Source of the DNA: Synergistaceae bacterium
GTDB lineage: Bacteria; Synergistota; Synergistia; Synergistales; Aminobacteriaceae
NCBI GenBank assembly: GCA_031267575.1
Contig: JAIRYN010000073.1
Location: 1 to 64,000, forward strand
Direction of reading: 5' to 3'
Length of the DNA: 64,000 bases
The notes under the pieces: generated by a model
Databases searched by the model: none
What the model saw: only the letters and a program-made list of their open reading frames with translations
Told to the model about the DNA's origin: nothing
Position numbers and translations under genes: made by a program
Shown here: in pieces, positions 55,878 through 64,000 of the stretch
How positions within the stretch are numbered: position 1 is the stretch's first letter
Layout: every line of letters begins with the position of its first letter

Positions 55878-55910
55878 CAGGAAAAAGCGATTGGGAAAGA
55901 AATTACGTAA
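55878..55910 (+). pseudogene. Diverged copy of the TolC-type gene 3' end
   Basis: GAAAAAGCGATTGGGAAAGA... reads EKAIGKEIT then stop, against EKAIGKELTEI then stop at the true gene end (55799-55836). It may be a scrap of a lost second gene or an old tandem duplication. Confidence 0.55.
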
Positions 55911-55936
55911 ATAAAAAAAATGTGGAGGTGACCCTG

Positions 55937-57193
55937 ATGAAGAAAAAGATGAAGAAAAAAACAAAAATTCTGTTCCTCATATTGACGTTCGCCGCCGCGG
56001 CCTATGGGGGATTCCAATTTTTCGGCCCCGCCGAGGCAACCTATGTTTACAGGACTCAACCCGTCACGCGAGGAGTCATCACATCGAGCATCAGCGCGAC
56101 GGGAAAGGTGAACGCGGTGGAGATGGTAACGGTCGGCACTCAGGTGTCGGGAACGATCAAAGAACTCTATGTCGATTACAACAGCCAGGTGAAAAAAGGG
56201 CAGCTGCTGACGTTGCTGGATCCAGATGTGCTCTTGTCGAAGATTGAAGAGAACAAGGCCAGTTTGTCTGTGGCTCAGGCCGGAGTCGTCAAGGCCAGGG
56301 CGGAGGTGCTCAACGCGCAGCGCAACAATACGCGCAATCATGAATTGTGGGAGCGCAAGCTGATCGCCAGAAGTGACGCGGAGAACACCGAGACGCAACT
56401 TATGGTGGCCCGCGCAAGCCTGACAGAAGCAAATTCGCGGGTTCTTCAAGCGCAGGAGTCCTTGAAGCAGGCCGAGACGAACTTGAAATACACCAAAATC
56501 ACATCGCCCATCGATGGAGTGGTGGTGTCTCGTCAGGTGGACGTGGGACAGACGGTAGCGGCGAGTCTACAGACGCCGACGCTTTTCTCGATAGCGAGGG
56601 ACCTGACCCAGATGCAGGTCGAAGCCAACATCGACGAGGCCGACATCGGCCGTATTCGAGAAGGGCAGAAGGCGGTGTGCCGGTTCGACGCGTGGCCGCA
56701 GGATTCTTTCGAGGCAGTTGTAGCGCAAAAACGCCTGAGCCCGGAGACAGTTTCCAACGTGGTGACCTATGTGGTTATTTTGAAAATCGACAACGAAGAA
56801 GGAAAACTTATGCCGGGTATGACGGCAAACATTTCGGTTGTGACCGAACAACGGGACGACGTTTTGAGGATTCCGGCGGCGGCCCTCAGGTTCACGCCTC
56901 CCGCGGGAGTGGCCACGGATTCGGCGCAGCGAAGCGAGGAGAGCACGGGCGGTCTCTTCCCCATGCCCCGGCGCAGATCTAGCGGCGGCGATAGGAACGC
57001 CGATCAGGTCGTGTGGCTTGTGGAGAATGGGCGTCTTGCCGGTAACGTCGTCGTTGATGAAACCGGAGTGAGCGACAGAACATGGGTCGAACTCCGCGGC
57101 GACGCACTCGCGTTTATCCGCGAGGGACAGGAATTGGCGGTGGCCTTCATTCTGGAAAAAGGCGGCTCAGCCGCGGCGGGAGCGCGGCAATGA
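55937..57193 (+). CDS. macA: MacA/HlyD-family periplasmic adaptor protein
   Basis: 418 aa. One N-terminal membrane anchor ([15 protein letters not shown]), lipoyl half-motifs ([20 protein letters not shown], then [20 protein letters not shown]), a coiled-coil hairpin between and a beta-barrel domain. It links MacB to TolC. ATG 55937 follows GGAGGTG. The stop overlaps the ATPase start. Confidence 0.9.
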   Translation: MKKKMKKKTKILFLILTFAAAAYGGFQFFGPAEATYVYRTQPVTRGVITSSISATGKVNAVEMVTVGTQVSGTIKELYVDYNSQVKKGQLLTLLDPDVLLSKIEENKASLSVAQAGVVKARAEVLNAQRNNTRNHELWERKLIARSDAENTETQLMVARASLTEANSRVLQAQESLKQAETNLKYTKITSPIDGVVVSRQVDVGQTVAASLQTPTLFSIARDLTQMQVEANIDEADIGRIREGQKAVCRFDAWPQDSFEAVVAQKRLSPETVSNVVTYVVILKIDNEEGKLMPGMTANISVVTEQRDDVLRIPAAALRFTPPAGVATDSAQRSEESTGGLFPMPRRRSSGGDRNADQVVWLVENGRLAGNVVVDETGVSDRTWVELRGDALAFIREGQELAVAFILEKGGSAAAGARQ

Positions 57194-57912
57194 GCGCTTT
57201 CATAGAGGTCGAAGACCTGGTCAAGACGTACCGATCAGGGGATTCGGAGCTACGGGCGCTGGACGGGGTGTCTTTTACCATAGAACGCGGCGAATTTGTG
57301 GCGATCATGGGTCCGTCGGGTTCGGGGAAATCCACGACAATGAACATGCTGGGGTGTCTCGATTCCCCAACTCAAGGAGTTTACAGGCTGGATAGTAAGG
57401 ACGTGTCGAGTCTTTCCGACGATGAATTAGCACGTATTCGCAACGTGAACCTGGGTTTCGTTTTCCAGGGTTTTAACCTTTTGCCTAGACTCGACGCACT
57501 AGGCAACGTCGCGCTGCCTCTTGTCTACGCTCAGGTTGAGTCTGAAGAACGCGTCGCACGCGCGACGAGGGCGCTGGAAAAAGTGGGGCTCGCCTCACGT
57601 GTGAAACACCGACCTAATCAAATGAGCGGTGGACAACAGCAACGCGTCGCCATCGCGCGAGCCCTGGTCGGCGACGCTCCATTGATTCTTGCGGACGAGC
57701 CCACGGGAAATCTGGACACCAAAACCAGCGATGAGATCATGGCTCTGCTCACGCAAATCAACGAGGAGGGCAAGACGATAATTTTGGTGACCCACGAACC
57801 CGATATCGCGAGGTACGCGTCGCGCGTGTTGCGGTTCAAGGACGGGAAACTGGTGGAAGACAAAAAACAAACACCTAAAAAAGGCACAGAAAGTGGTGAA
57901 GACTATGTTTGA
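57190..57912 (+). CDS. MacB-type ABC exporter ATPase
   Basis: 240 aa. Walker [11 protein letters not shown]-loop [12 protein letters not shown], signature [15 protein letters not shown], Walker [13 protein letters not shown], as in LolD/MacB ATPases. Its ATG overlaps the macA stop. ATPase and permease are separate chains here rather than fused as in E. coli MacB. Confidence 0.93.
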   Translation: MSAFIEVEDLVKTYRSGDSELRALDGVSFTIERGEFVAIMGPSGSGKSTTMNMLGCLDSPTQGVYRLDSKDVSSLSDDELARIRNVNLGFVFQGFNLLPRLDALGNVALPLVYAQVESEERVARATRALEKVGLASRVKHRPNQMSGGQQQRVAIARALVGDAPLILADEPTGNLDTKTSDEIMALLTQINEEGKTIILVTHEPDIARYASRVLRFKDGKLVEDKKQTPKKGTESGEDYV

Positions 57913-59125
57913 GACAATACGTACGGCGGTCTCTTCGCTGTGGGCCAATAAAATGCGCTCGATGCTGACGATGTTGGGGGTCGTCATAGGCGTTGGCGCG
58001 GTTATCGCTATGGTCGCGATAGGGAATGGGGCCAGCGGACAAATGGAGGGTGTCATCTCCAGCATGGGCGCGAATATGATTGTCCTTCGCCCCGGCACCC
58101 CCAATACCGGCGGAGTTCGCCAGAGCGCCGGAAGCGGGGGCACTCTCACCTTGGACGACATCAGGGCTATAGAGGTGGAATGCTGGTCCATCCAAAACGT
58201 GGCGCCCCATCTGAACACCAGTGCGCAACTCATATTCGAAAACCGCAATTGGCCGTCACAGATCACAGGCACAACGCCGGGCTTTTTCGATATCCGAGAA
58301 CTTCAGATTCAAAACGGACGGCTCCTGGATAAAGAAGACGAGCGATCCGCGGCTAAAGTCGCCGTAATAGGCGAAACGGTAGCGAGAGAGCTTTTCGGAA
58401 GACTCGATCCGGTGGGTCGGAGCATCCGCGTCAACAATATTCCATTCGAAGTTGTGGGTGTACTCGCGCCCAAGGGACAATCGGCGATGGGACAGGATCA
58501 AGACGACACCGTGATCGTCCCCATCACGACGGCTCAACGGCGGCTTGCGCGCAGCGCTTTGGCAAACTCCATCAACAGGGCTTTCGTGCAGGCGAAGGAC
58601 GTCAGCATGATGGAGAGCGCCATAACCGAGGTGAGGGCGCTTTTGAGACAGCGTCACCGGTTGCCCCGCGACAGGGAAGACGATTTCAACCTCCAAAATA
58701 TGACGCAAATGCTGGACAGCATGGCGCAAGCGACGCGGGTGATGTCATTGCTGTTGGGAGCCGTGGCCTCGATCTCGCTTCTGGTGGGAGGAATAGGGAT
58801 CATGAACATCATGCTGGTGTCGGTGACGGAGCGCACGCGGGAGATCGGTATTCGTATGGCGATAGGCGCCCGCGCTGGAGACATCCGAACGCAATTTTTA
58901 CTGGAGGCCCTGCTCCTATCTCTTTCGGGCGGCGTCGTGGGGATACTACTGGGATTCGCGGCGTCCTTAGGGGTGACGGAGTTTCTGAAGTGGCCGACGT
59001 CGGTATCGGGCGGGGCTATAGCGCTTGCGGCGGGTTTTTCTTGTTTTGTCGGCGTTTTCTTCGGTTTGTATCCAGCATGGAAGGCCTCGTTGCTACGCCC
59101 CATCGACGCCTTGCGGTTTGAATAA
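57905..59125 (+). CDS. MacB-type ABC exporter permease (FtsX/MacB family)
   Basis: 406 aa. One N-terminal helix ([20 protein letters not shown]), a large periplasmic domain, then three C-terminal helices from [20 protein letters not shown], the MacB signature. It moves peptides, drugs or lipids from periplasm outwards with TolC. The start is ATG 57905 or GTG 57893; both overlap the ATPase gene. Confidence 0.9.
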   Translation: MFETIRTAVSSLWANKMRSMLTMLGVVIGVGAVIAMVAIGNGASGQMEGVISSMGANMIVLRPGTPNTGGVRQSAGSGGTLTLDDIRAIEVECWSIQNVAPHLNTSAQLIFENRNWPSQITGTTPGFFDIRELQIQNGRLLDKEDERSAAKVAVIGETVARELFGRLDPVGRSIRVNNIPFEVVGVLAPKGQSAMGQDQDDTVIVPITTAQRRLARSALANSINRAFVQAKDVSMMESAITEVRALLRQRHRLPRDREDDFNLQNMTQMLDSMAQATRVMSLLLGAVASISLLVGGIGIMNIMLVSVTERTREIGIRMAIGARAGDIRTQFLLEALLLSLSGGVVGILLGFAASLGVTEFLKWPTSVSGGAIALAAGFSCFVGVFFGLYPAWKASLLRPIDALRFE

Positions 59126-59145
59126 TATTGTTTGAATAATATTGA

Positions 59146-60633
59146 GTGAACGCCTTGAACATAAAACGCCGTTTGTTTGTGTCTAACTTTTTGATGATCG
59201 TCATCCCTCTTACAGTCAGCCTGGCGTTGTTTTTCGGAGGGCTGCACCTGTACGCCATGATCGTGGACATGAGGACAGATCGCAAGAACAGAAGCGAACT
59301 GCACTTTATGGACGCGCGGGAGAAAATTCAGGCGCTCACCGAAAAGTGGCGTCTCGCCCCGGAGATCACGGCAATGTTGAACGACGTCGACAAATTCAAC
59401 GAACGATATGCCAGTGAGCGTTTAGCTCTGGCGATTTACAAAAACGGAACGCTCCTGACCCACCCGAAGTTTTCCAAGATTTCCGAAGATGAATCTCTCA
59501 TAGATCAAGTTCTGCAACGGAGTGAGCCTGTGACCCTCTTCTCCAGGACAGCCGTTCACGCCCAAACGTTCGGCGATTACCGAATCGTCCTGCACGGGAC
59601 TATCAGCTTCGCGAGGGCTCCTCGAAATTACAGGGAGATCATGATCAATGGCGCTCTCGTGTCGCTAGTCTGTTCGGTGTTCATTATTTTCCTCACCAAT
59701 CGTTTTCTGACTCGGTTCGTATTCGGCAAAATTGTCCACGCCTTGCACACCCTCACTTATGGAGTGCACCAGATACGCGACGGGAACTTAAACTTTCGGA
59801 TCAATTATAGGGGAAACGATGAATTTACTCCTGTATGTGAGGATTTCAATGAAATGGCGACCCGGCTTTGGGACTCCGTTGTCGCCGGACAGAAAGACGA
59901 ACAGAGCCGCAAAGAACTAATAGCGGGGATCTCCCACGACCTTCGAACACCTCTCACCTCCATTAAGGCCTACGTGGAGGGCATTGAAAAGGGAGTGGCA
60001 TCTACCCCGGATGCCTACAAACGCTACATCGACACCATAAAAAACAAAACCGACGATCTGGAACACATCATCGAGATGCTTTTTTTGTTCGCGAAGCTCG
60101 ACACTGGAGAATTTCCCTATCACATAGAGCGCGTGGATCTCACGTCCCTGGTGTCCGAGGTCGTGGATAGCCTGATGGAGGAATATGGAAACCGAGGGCT
60201 GGAAATTTCTCTATCCCAAAGTTCTTTGTCCCGGACGCCGGAAAATCTTTGCGTCGAGATCGATGCCATGCAAATGCGCTACATCATGATCAATATTTTC
60301 GAGAACAGCGTAAAGTATAAGAACAAAGAACGCGGAAAAATGCGCATTTCCGTTTTCGAGAGCGAGGCTGAGAATGAAGGAGAAGCAGGAGAAGCAAAGG
60401 AGAACGCGATAATGATTTTTACTGATGATGGTCCCGGAGTTCCGAGGGAAGCGCTCGATAAGCTGTTTGACGCCTTCTACAGGAGCGATCCATCTCGCAA
60501 CAACCCCAGCAAGGGCAGCGGGCTGGGTCTCGCCATCGCCGCGAAGATCGTGCATCGCTTCGGCGGAGCTATCAAAGCCGTCAATGCGCCACAAGGCGGG
60601 CTCTCTATAATAATGACATTCCCGAGGTGTTGA
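59146..60633 (+). CDS. Membrane sensor histidine kinase (HAMP-type)
   Basis: 495 aa. Two membrane helices (about 10-35 and 163-185) flank a periplasmic sensor; a HAMP linker, HisKA with H264 in GISHDLRTPLTS, and HATPase (NIFENSVKYKN, DDGPGVP, GSGLGLAIAAKI) follow. It pairs with the response regulator downstream; position suggests it senses the exporter's substrate or envelope stress. The GTG start has no clear ribosome site because a TTTGAATAATATTG duplication fills the junction. An ENEGEAGEAKEN insert is low-complexity. Confidence 0.9.
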   Translation: MNALNIKRRLFVSNFLMIVIPLTVSLALFFGGLHLYAMIVDMRTDRKNRSELHFMDAREKIQALTEKWRLAPEITAMLNDVDKFNERYASERLALAIYKNGTLLTHPKFSKISEDESLIDQVLQRSEPVTLFSRTAVHAQTFGDYRIVLHGTISFARAPRNYREIMINGALVSLVCSVFIIFLTNRFLTRFVFGKIVHALHTLTYGVHQIRDGNLNFRINYRGNDEFTPVCEDFNEMATRLWDSVVAGQKDEQSRKELIAGISHDLRTPLTSIKAYVEGIEKGVASTPDAYKRYIDTIKNKTDDLEHIIEMLFLFAKLDTGEFPYHIERVDLTSLVSEVVDSLMEEYGNRGLEISLSQSSLSRTPENLCVEIDAMQMRYIMINIFENSVKYKNKERGKMRISVFESEAENEGEAGEAKENAIMIFTDDGPGVPREALDKLFDAFYRSDPSRNNPSKGSGLGLAIAAKIVHRFGGAIKAVNAPQGGLSIIMTFPRC

Positions 60634-60779
60634 TGTACCATGTAGCCAGTAAAGGAAAGTCAATTATGCATATGATCCGGAGTGAGAAACAGAATGAACG
60701 AATATTCCATTGAGGCGTTGACGGAGGCGTTGACGGAAGCACTGGTTTAGTCGAATGCCTCTAAGCTACAAATATTCTA

Positions 60780-61544
60780 TTGAACTCGAAGCATAGAACT
60801 CGAATGAACTCGAAGCATAGAACTCGAACAAGAGGTGAACGTTATGAGCAAAAAAAAATTTTGATTGTCGAGGATGACATTTCCATCGCCGAGATTGAGC
60901 GTGATTTTCTCGATATCAACGGATTCGACAGCTTCATCGTGACGAACGGCATCGACGGACTGCGGGAGGCGCTCTCCGGCGAGTACGCCTTGATTCTCCT
61001 CGATCTCATGCTGCCCGGTCTCGACGGATACGAGATTACCCGAAGAATCCGAGATTCAGTGGACATCCCCATCTTGATGGTGACGGCGAAAACGGAGGAG
61101 TTCGACAAAATACGCGGCCTTGGACTTGGTGCCGACGATTATATATCGAAGCCTTTTTCGCCTACGGAACTCGTGGCCAGGGTAAAAGCCAACATCGCTC
61201 AATACGAGAGATTGACCGGAGAGCAACCCACCAAAAGCGGCGAAATAACTGCGGGCAACGTCAAAATAAATCTGAAAGCGCGTCGCGTCTACGTCAATGA
61301 AAACGAAATTGAGCTAAAAAACAAAGAATACGAGTTGTTACTGTTTTTCGTCTCCAACCCGGATACCGTGTTCAGCAAAGAGACCCTCTACGAGCGTATT
61401 TGGGGCGCGGACGCGCTGGGCGACATCGTCACGGTCGCGGTCCACATCAACAGGTTGCGCGAAAAAATCGAACGCCATCCCGCCAATCCTATTCACATTC
61501 AAACCGTCTGGGGAGCGGGCTACCGATTCAAGCCCTCGTTGTAA
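60780..61544 (+). CDS. OmpR-family response regulator; natural start out of frame at an A9 run
   Basis: Receiver (ILIVEDDISIAEIERD, phospho-Asp in ILLDLMLPGLDGYE, K in YISKPFSP) and C-terminal winged helix (VFSKETLYERIWG, VHINRLREKIE). The best start is ATG 60844 after GAGGTG, but it reads MSKKKF-stop; one more A in the nine-A run would give MSKKKILIVEDD in frame. As sequenced, only an upstream ORF from 60780 (two copies of MNSKHRTR, a 24-base duplication) is in frame, without a good ribosome site. Slippage or an assembly error could restore the normal start. Confidence 0.8.
   Translation: MNSKHRTRMNSKHRTRTRGERYEQKKILIVEDDISIAEIERDFLDINGFDSFIVTNGIDGLREALSGEYALILLDLMLPGLDGYEITRRIRDSVDIPILMVTAKTEEFDKIRGLGLGADDYISKPFSPTELVARVKANIAQYERLTGEQPTKSGEITAGNVKINLKARRVYVNENEIELKNKEYELLLFFVSNPDTVFSKETLYERIWGADALGDIVTVAVHINRLREKIERHPANPIHIQTVWGAGYRFKPSL
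60850..60858 (+). repeat. A9 homopolymer at the regulator start
   Basis: Nine A residues immediately after ATGAGC. Ten would restore the frame. Confidence 0.8.
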
Positions 61545-61555
61545 TTATCTCATAT

Positions 61556-61705
61556 TTTAGCATTAGTGTTCTTGGCATTAGCGCTCTTGCGGAGATCTCT
61601 GCCTACTGTGAATCTGTAGGGCATATTTCAGAGAAAACTATCATGAAGTATATCGAGGAGCAGAAAAATAAATGAGAACCTACGTTTTCAAACTCTGATT
61701 TTCTG
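61556..61705 (+). pseudogene. IS200/IS605 remnant: TnpA tail overlapping TnpB start
   Basis: A frame reads CESVGHISEKTIMKYIEEQK and stops at TGA 61673, like the C-terminus of Y1 transposase TnpA. The overlapping ATG 61672 opens MRTYVFKL, a TnpB-type start, and stops at once. The ATGA overlap matches the tnpA-tnpB junction. The rest of the element is missing. Confidence 0.55.
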
Positions 61706-61731
61706 CTTAATTTATATCGTAAACATTCAAA

Positions 61732-61799
61732 ACTCAGGGGGGCGGAGCCCGTTGACGCGGAGCCCATTGACGAAGAAACTTACTTATGGCCCCCCGAGT
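61732..61799 (-). terminator. Hairpin downstream of the minus-strand ABC genes
   Basis: Stem ACTCAGGGGGGC/GGCCCCCCGAGT with one mismatch, then TTTTG on the minus strand. Its loop contains CGGAGCCCGTTGACG repeated with changes. Confidence 0.5.
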
Positions 61800-61833
61800 A
61801 AACTTCTCAGGGTTTCCTTGTTCTTGTAGCCGT

Positions 61834-62298
61834 TCAGTCTTTTTGATACTGCATTTTTTCCACAGACGCGTTTTCCACGGACGGCGGCGTAAACGGAATA
61901 ACCCAGTATTCCACCGGCGCGTCGCCGAGAATCGCGGGAATAGAAACAATGACCCTCTCCATAAACGTGGGGATCATGAAAGTCCTTTCCACTTTTTTGT
62001 TATTGGTGTCGACTTCTTTTTTGTTATTGGTGTCGACTTCGTCCACGATCACGATTTTATGTTTGGGTCCACTGACGGTGAGCATAGCGCGCTCGGCACG
62101 CCCCATTGGGGAGTTCAGCTCTTTGCCATCGACGCTGACGATGGCCGAAACGTAGGAACTCAGCTCTTGATCTCCTATCGTCACCGCGTTGGTGTCGAGG
62201 AGCAACGTATGTCCTTTACCGGTGTAGAAAAGATACGCCGAAAGGGCGACCAACCCCAGTACGACACATATCCTTTGAATCAGGCTGCGCGAGGTCAT
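61834..62298 (-). CDS. Small membrane-anchored hypothetical protein linked to an ABC importer
   Basis: 154 aa. One N-terminal helix (ICVVLGLVALSAYLFYTG), the rest probably periplasmic. It is not a recognised enzyme. Its ATG overlaps the permease stop (ATGA), so it is likely a subunit or accessory of that importer. Residues ~90-104 contain EVDTNNKKEVDTNNKKV, a 24-base in-frame tandem duplication. It may belong to an uncharacterised DUF family that travels with RbsC-type permeases; this is from memory and untested. Confidence 0.6.
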   Translation of the reverse strand: MTSRSLIQRICVVLGLVALSAYLFYTGKGHTLLLDTNAVTIGDQELSSYVSAIVSVDGKELNSPMGRAERAMLTVSGPKHKIVIVDEVDTNNKKEVDTNNKKVERTFMIPTFMERVIVSIPAILGDAPVEYWVIPFTPPSVENASVEKMQYQKD

Positions 62299-63407
62299 AC
62301 GATATCCGCCTTCTCGTTTCCGGCCGCGGAACGCCGCAGCAGGGCGCGTGAGTCATCTTCTTGAAGTGCCCGTTTCCATTCATACAGCACCAGCGCCAGC
62401 GCTATGACCCCGTAACTGACGAACTGCCGGAAGTATTCCCCTAGCATACCTGAACCGATGAGGTTTTTGCCGGCCATCGGGGCGACCAGGAATAAAAGAT
62501 GGAAGAGAATAACGCCGATGATCGCGTTGGGGATCGACGCTTTGGTTACGGACGCGCCGCCGATAAGCAGGGAGGCGATGGAGAACATGCCGGTCTGCTC
62601 ATGCGAGTTGGTAGTGTTGATGGTGCCGAGGTTCTGTAGAAAAATGATCTGTCCGAAACTTGCGAGCACCGTCGAGATAATGATAGCTATGATACGAGTA
62701 CGTTCAACCGCAATACCCGTGGCGCCCGCTACCGCGCGATCTTGCCCCACAGCGCGCATATCCTGTCCGAGCTTGGTTTTTCTGAACCAGATGATGAATA
62801 GGCTGACAGCCGCAATAAAAAGATAGTTGAGAACAGGGATGTTCAATCCCCAGATTTTGAGCGGAATGAACGTCTCCAGAGCCTGCCGCACGCTGGCTAG
62901 ATCAATGACGTTGCGAAGTCCGTACCCGCGCGAAAGCAACAGTTCTGGATTCATGACGGGAATGATTTCTCCCATGGCGTACAGAGCGAACAACATGTAG
63001 ACGCCGTTCATAAAAAAGCCCAGAATGAAGCCTGTCACCATTTCCCGTCCTTTAGCCATGTTCATGATTGAACCGCATAGCCAGCCAAGAACAATCGCGA
63101 TGGGCAGGGAGATAAGCATCGCCAGCAGAAGACCGGGAATACCAATAATTTTCCAGTCCATGACAAAAATAAGGCCGATCTGACCGGCCATGGCCCCCAA
63201 CACCATCCCGAAATTCAGCCCCATTCCCGCCATGATCGGCAAAAGCAGGGCGATCACCAAGAAGGAACTGCGCCCAAGCCGAGTCAGAATTTCCTGCAAC
63301 AGGAATTTGCTCGGCAAGCGCGACGCGGGAATGGCTATGGCAATCAAAACAACAAACAAAATGACGACGACATTTTCGATCAAAAAAAGACGCAGCCTGG
63401 ATTTCAT
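62295..63407 (-). CDS. RbsC-type ABC importer permease
   Basis: 370 aa, nine to ten membrane helices. The motif GQDMRAVGQDRAVAGATGIAVER is the EAA-like loop of the BPD_transp_2 family (sugars, nucleosides). AGMGLNFGMVLGAMAGQIGL and LLIGGASVTKASIPNAIIG are further family features. The start overlaps the upstream permease gene. Substrate unknown; nucleoside or sugar is plausible. Confidence 0.88.
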   Translation of the reverse strand: MKSRLRLFLIENVVVILFVVLIAIAIPASRLPSKFLLQEILTRLGRSSFLVIALLLPIMAGMGLNFGMVLGAMAGQIGLIFVMDWKIIGIPGLLLAMLISLPIAIVLGWLCGSIMNMAKGREMVTGFILGFFMNGVYMLFALYAMGEIIPVMNPELLLSRGYGLRNVIDLASVRQALETFIPLKIWGLNIPVLNYLFIAAVSLFIIWFRKTKLGQDMRAVGQDRAVAGATGIAVERTRIIAIIISTVLASFGQIIFLQNLGTINTTNSHEQTGMFSIASLLIGGASVTKASIPNAIIGVILFHLLFLVAPMAGKNLIGSGMLGEYFRQFVSYGVIALALVLYEWKRALQEDDSRALLRRSAAGNEKADIV

Positions 63408-64000
63408 TTCAGCACCTTGATCTTACGGGTCAGGGCATAGAGTATCATGCCGTTGGAAACGATTATGCGGATCACGTCGGACATGTCCAGCTTAAGCACC
63501 GCGTTGAAGATGAGTGGTGTCATGGCCAAAATTCCCTGATACAGCGCCACGCCGATGAATACGTTGGCCAAAGATGCCTTGTTGACTCCGGCGCCGCCGA
63601 TAAGGATAGCCGCCACAGCGGGAAACGCCATGTAGAGCGGTCCGTCATACAACTGGATAAAGCCGAAGCTCTGTTCGTACACGATAATTCCCATAGCACC
63701 GAGCATGGTGGAAATGACCACACTGGTGGCGCGCATCCGGTTGATATTGATTCCGGAGGCTCGGGCGTAACTTGGGTTAGATCCCACAGCCGTCATGGCT
63801 GTGCCGATTTTCAGATGAAAAAAAGCCCATACTATAAACGAAACGAGTAGAAGAAAAAGGATGGTTCCGGTCGGGAATTTGAAGTTGCCGATCTGAATGG
63901 CCAGAAAATCATCGAGGATATGTCTCCAAAAACCTTCGACAGAGACGGTCGTCCGTAGACCTTCTCCGCCATAACCCCATATCATCACCGGGCTTGTAAA
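63404..64000 (-). CDS. RbsC-type ABC importer permease, N-terminus beyond the window
   Basis: About 199 residues of a second permease (GTAMTAVGSNPSYARASGIN loop, AILIGGAGVNKASLANVFIG). The frame stays open to the window edge (FTSPVMIWGYGG), so the internal Met near 63988 is not the start. It overlaps the next permease gene by four bases. The binding-protein and ATPase genes should lie past the edge. Confidence 0.85.
   Translation of the reverse strand, partial: FTSPVMIWGYGGEGLRTTVSVEGFWRHILDDFLAIQIGNFKFPTGTILFLLLVSFIVWAFFHLKIGTAMTAVGSNPSYARASGININRMRATSVVISTMLGAMGIIVYEQSFGFIQLYDGPLYMAFPAVAAILIGGAGVNKASLANVFIGVALYQGILAMTPLIFNAVLKLDMSDVIRIIVSNGMILYALTRKIKVLK

Noticed and set aside
61786-62364. 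Plus-strand ORF opposite the small membrane protein
   Set aside because: No ribosome site; the minus-strand frame has a signal anchor and overlaps the upstream permease gene as in an operon.

Overview
The window looks like a chromosomal segment of a flagellated, diderm, anaerobic, amino-acid- and ureide-fermenting bacterium. TolC/MacAB genes imply an outer membrane, and flagellins are present. Two complete Liv-type ABC importers, a TRAP importer, ETF genes, carbamate kinase and many amidohydrolases point to a nitrogen-compound fermenter. The gene style resembles Synergistota, but this is inference (roughly 60% sure) because no ribosomal or marker gene lies here. The DNA is rich in decayed insertion sequences (IS607, IS605/TnpB, IS630), pseudogene scraps and short tandem duplications, as in host-associated genomes undergoing decay.

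Layout. 1-3900: mobile-element debris around an M20-family N-carbamoyl amidohydrolase and an IS607 recombinase. 3906-5213: purine permease. 5394-14121 (minus): a giant flagellin, a flagellin-like protein without terminal domains, a secreted protein split by a 13-G tract, and a MalT-like LuxR regulator. 14448-15918: MATE exporter and tRNA-Cys. 17063-21810: first Liv-type ABC importer, bracketed by outward-facing TnpB remnants. 22236-25170: TRAP importer. 25398-33097: iron alcohol dehydrogenase, MFS/LplT-like carrier, HD hydrolase, PQQ-propeller protein, hybrid histidine kinase.

33153-53836 is the core of interest, a ureide (allantoin-like) catabolism island. On the minus strand are an allantoate-amidohydrolase/carbamoylase, an allantoinase-like enzyme, a second Liv-type ABC importer, a second allantoinase-like enzyme carrying a Lys-Asp repeat, and a DAACS symporter. 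On the plus strand are ureidoglycine aminohydrolase (AllE), an FAD oxidoreductase, EtfB, EtfA, an aspartate-transcarbamylase-like protein lacking the aspartate-binding Arg-x-Gln loop, carbamate kinase, a small secreted protein, a GltS-like symporter and a PucR regulator. The set suggests ureide -> allantoate -> ureidoglycine -> ureidoglycolate -> oxalurate -> oxamate + carbamoyl phosphate -> ATP. No AllD dehydrogenase and no AllFGH/FdrA transcarbamylase are visible in the window. The flavoprotein/ETF pair and the ATCase-like protein sit in the positions these would occupy.

54535-61544: TolC-MacA-MacB exporter with a sensor kinase/response regulator pair (the regulator's natural start is out of frame across an A9 run). 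61550-61705: scrap of an IS605 element. 61834-64000 (minus): a small membrane-anchored protein and two RbsC-type ABC permeases, the last cut by the window edge.
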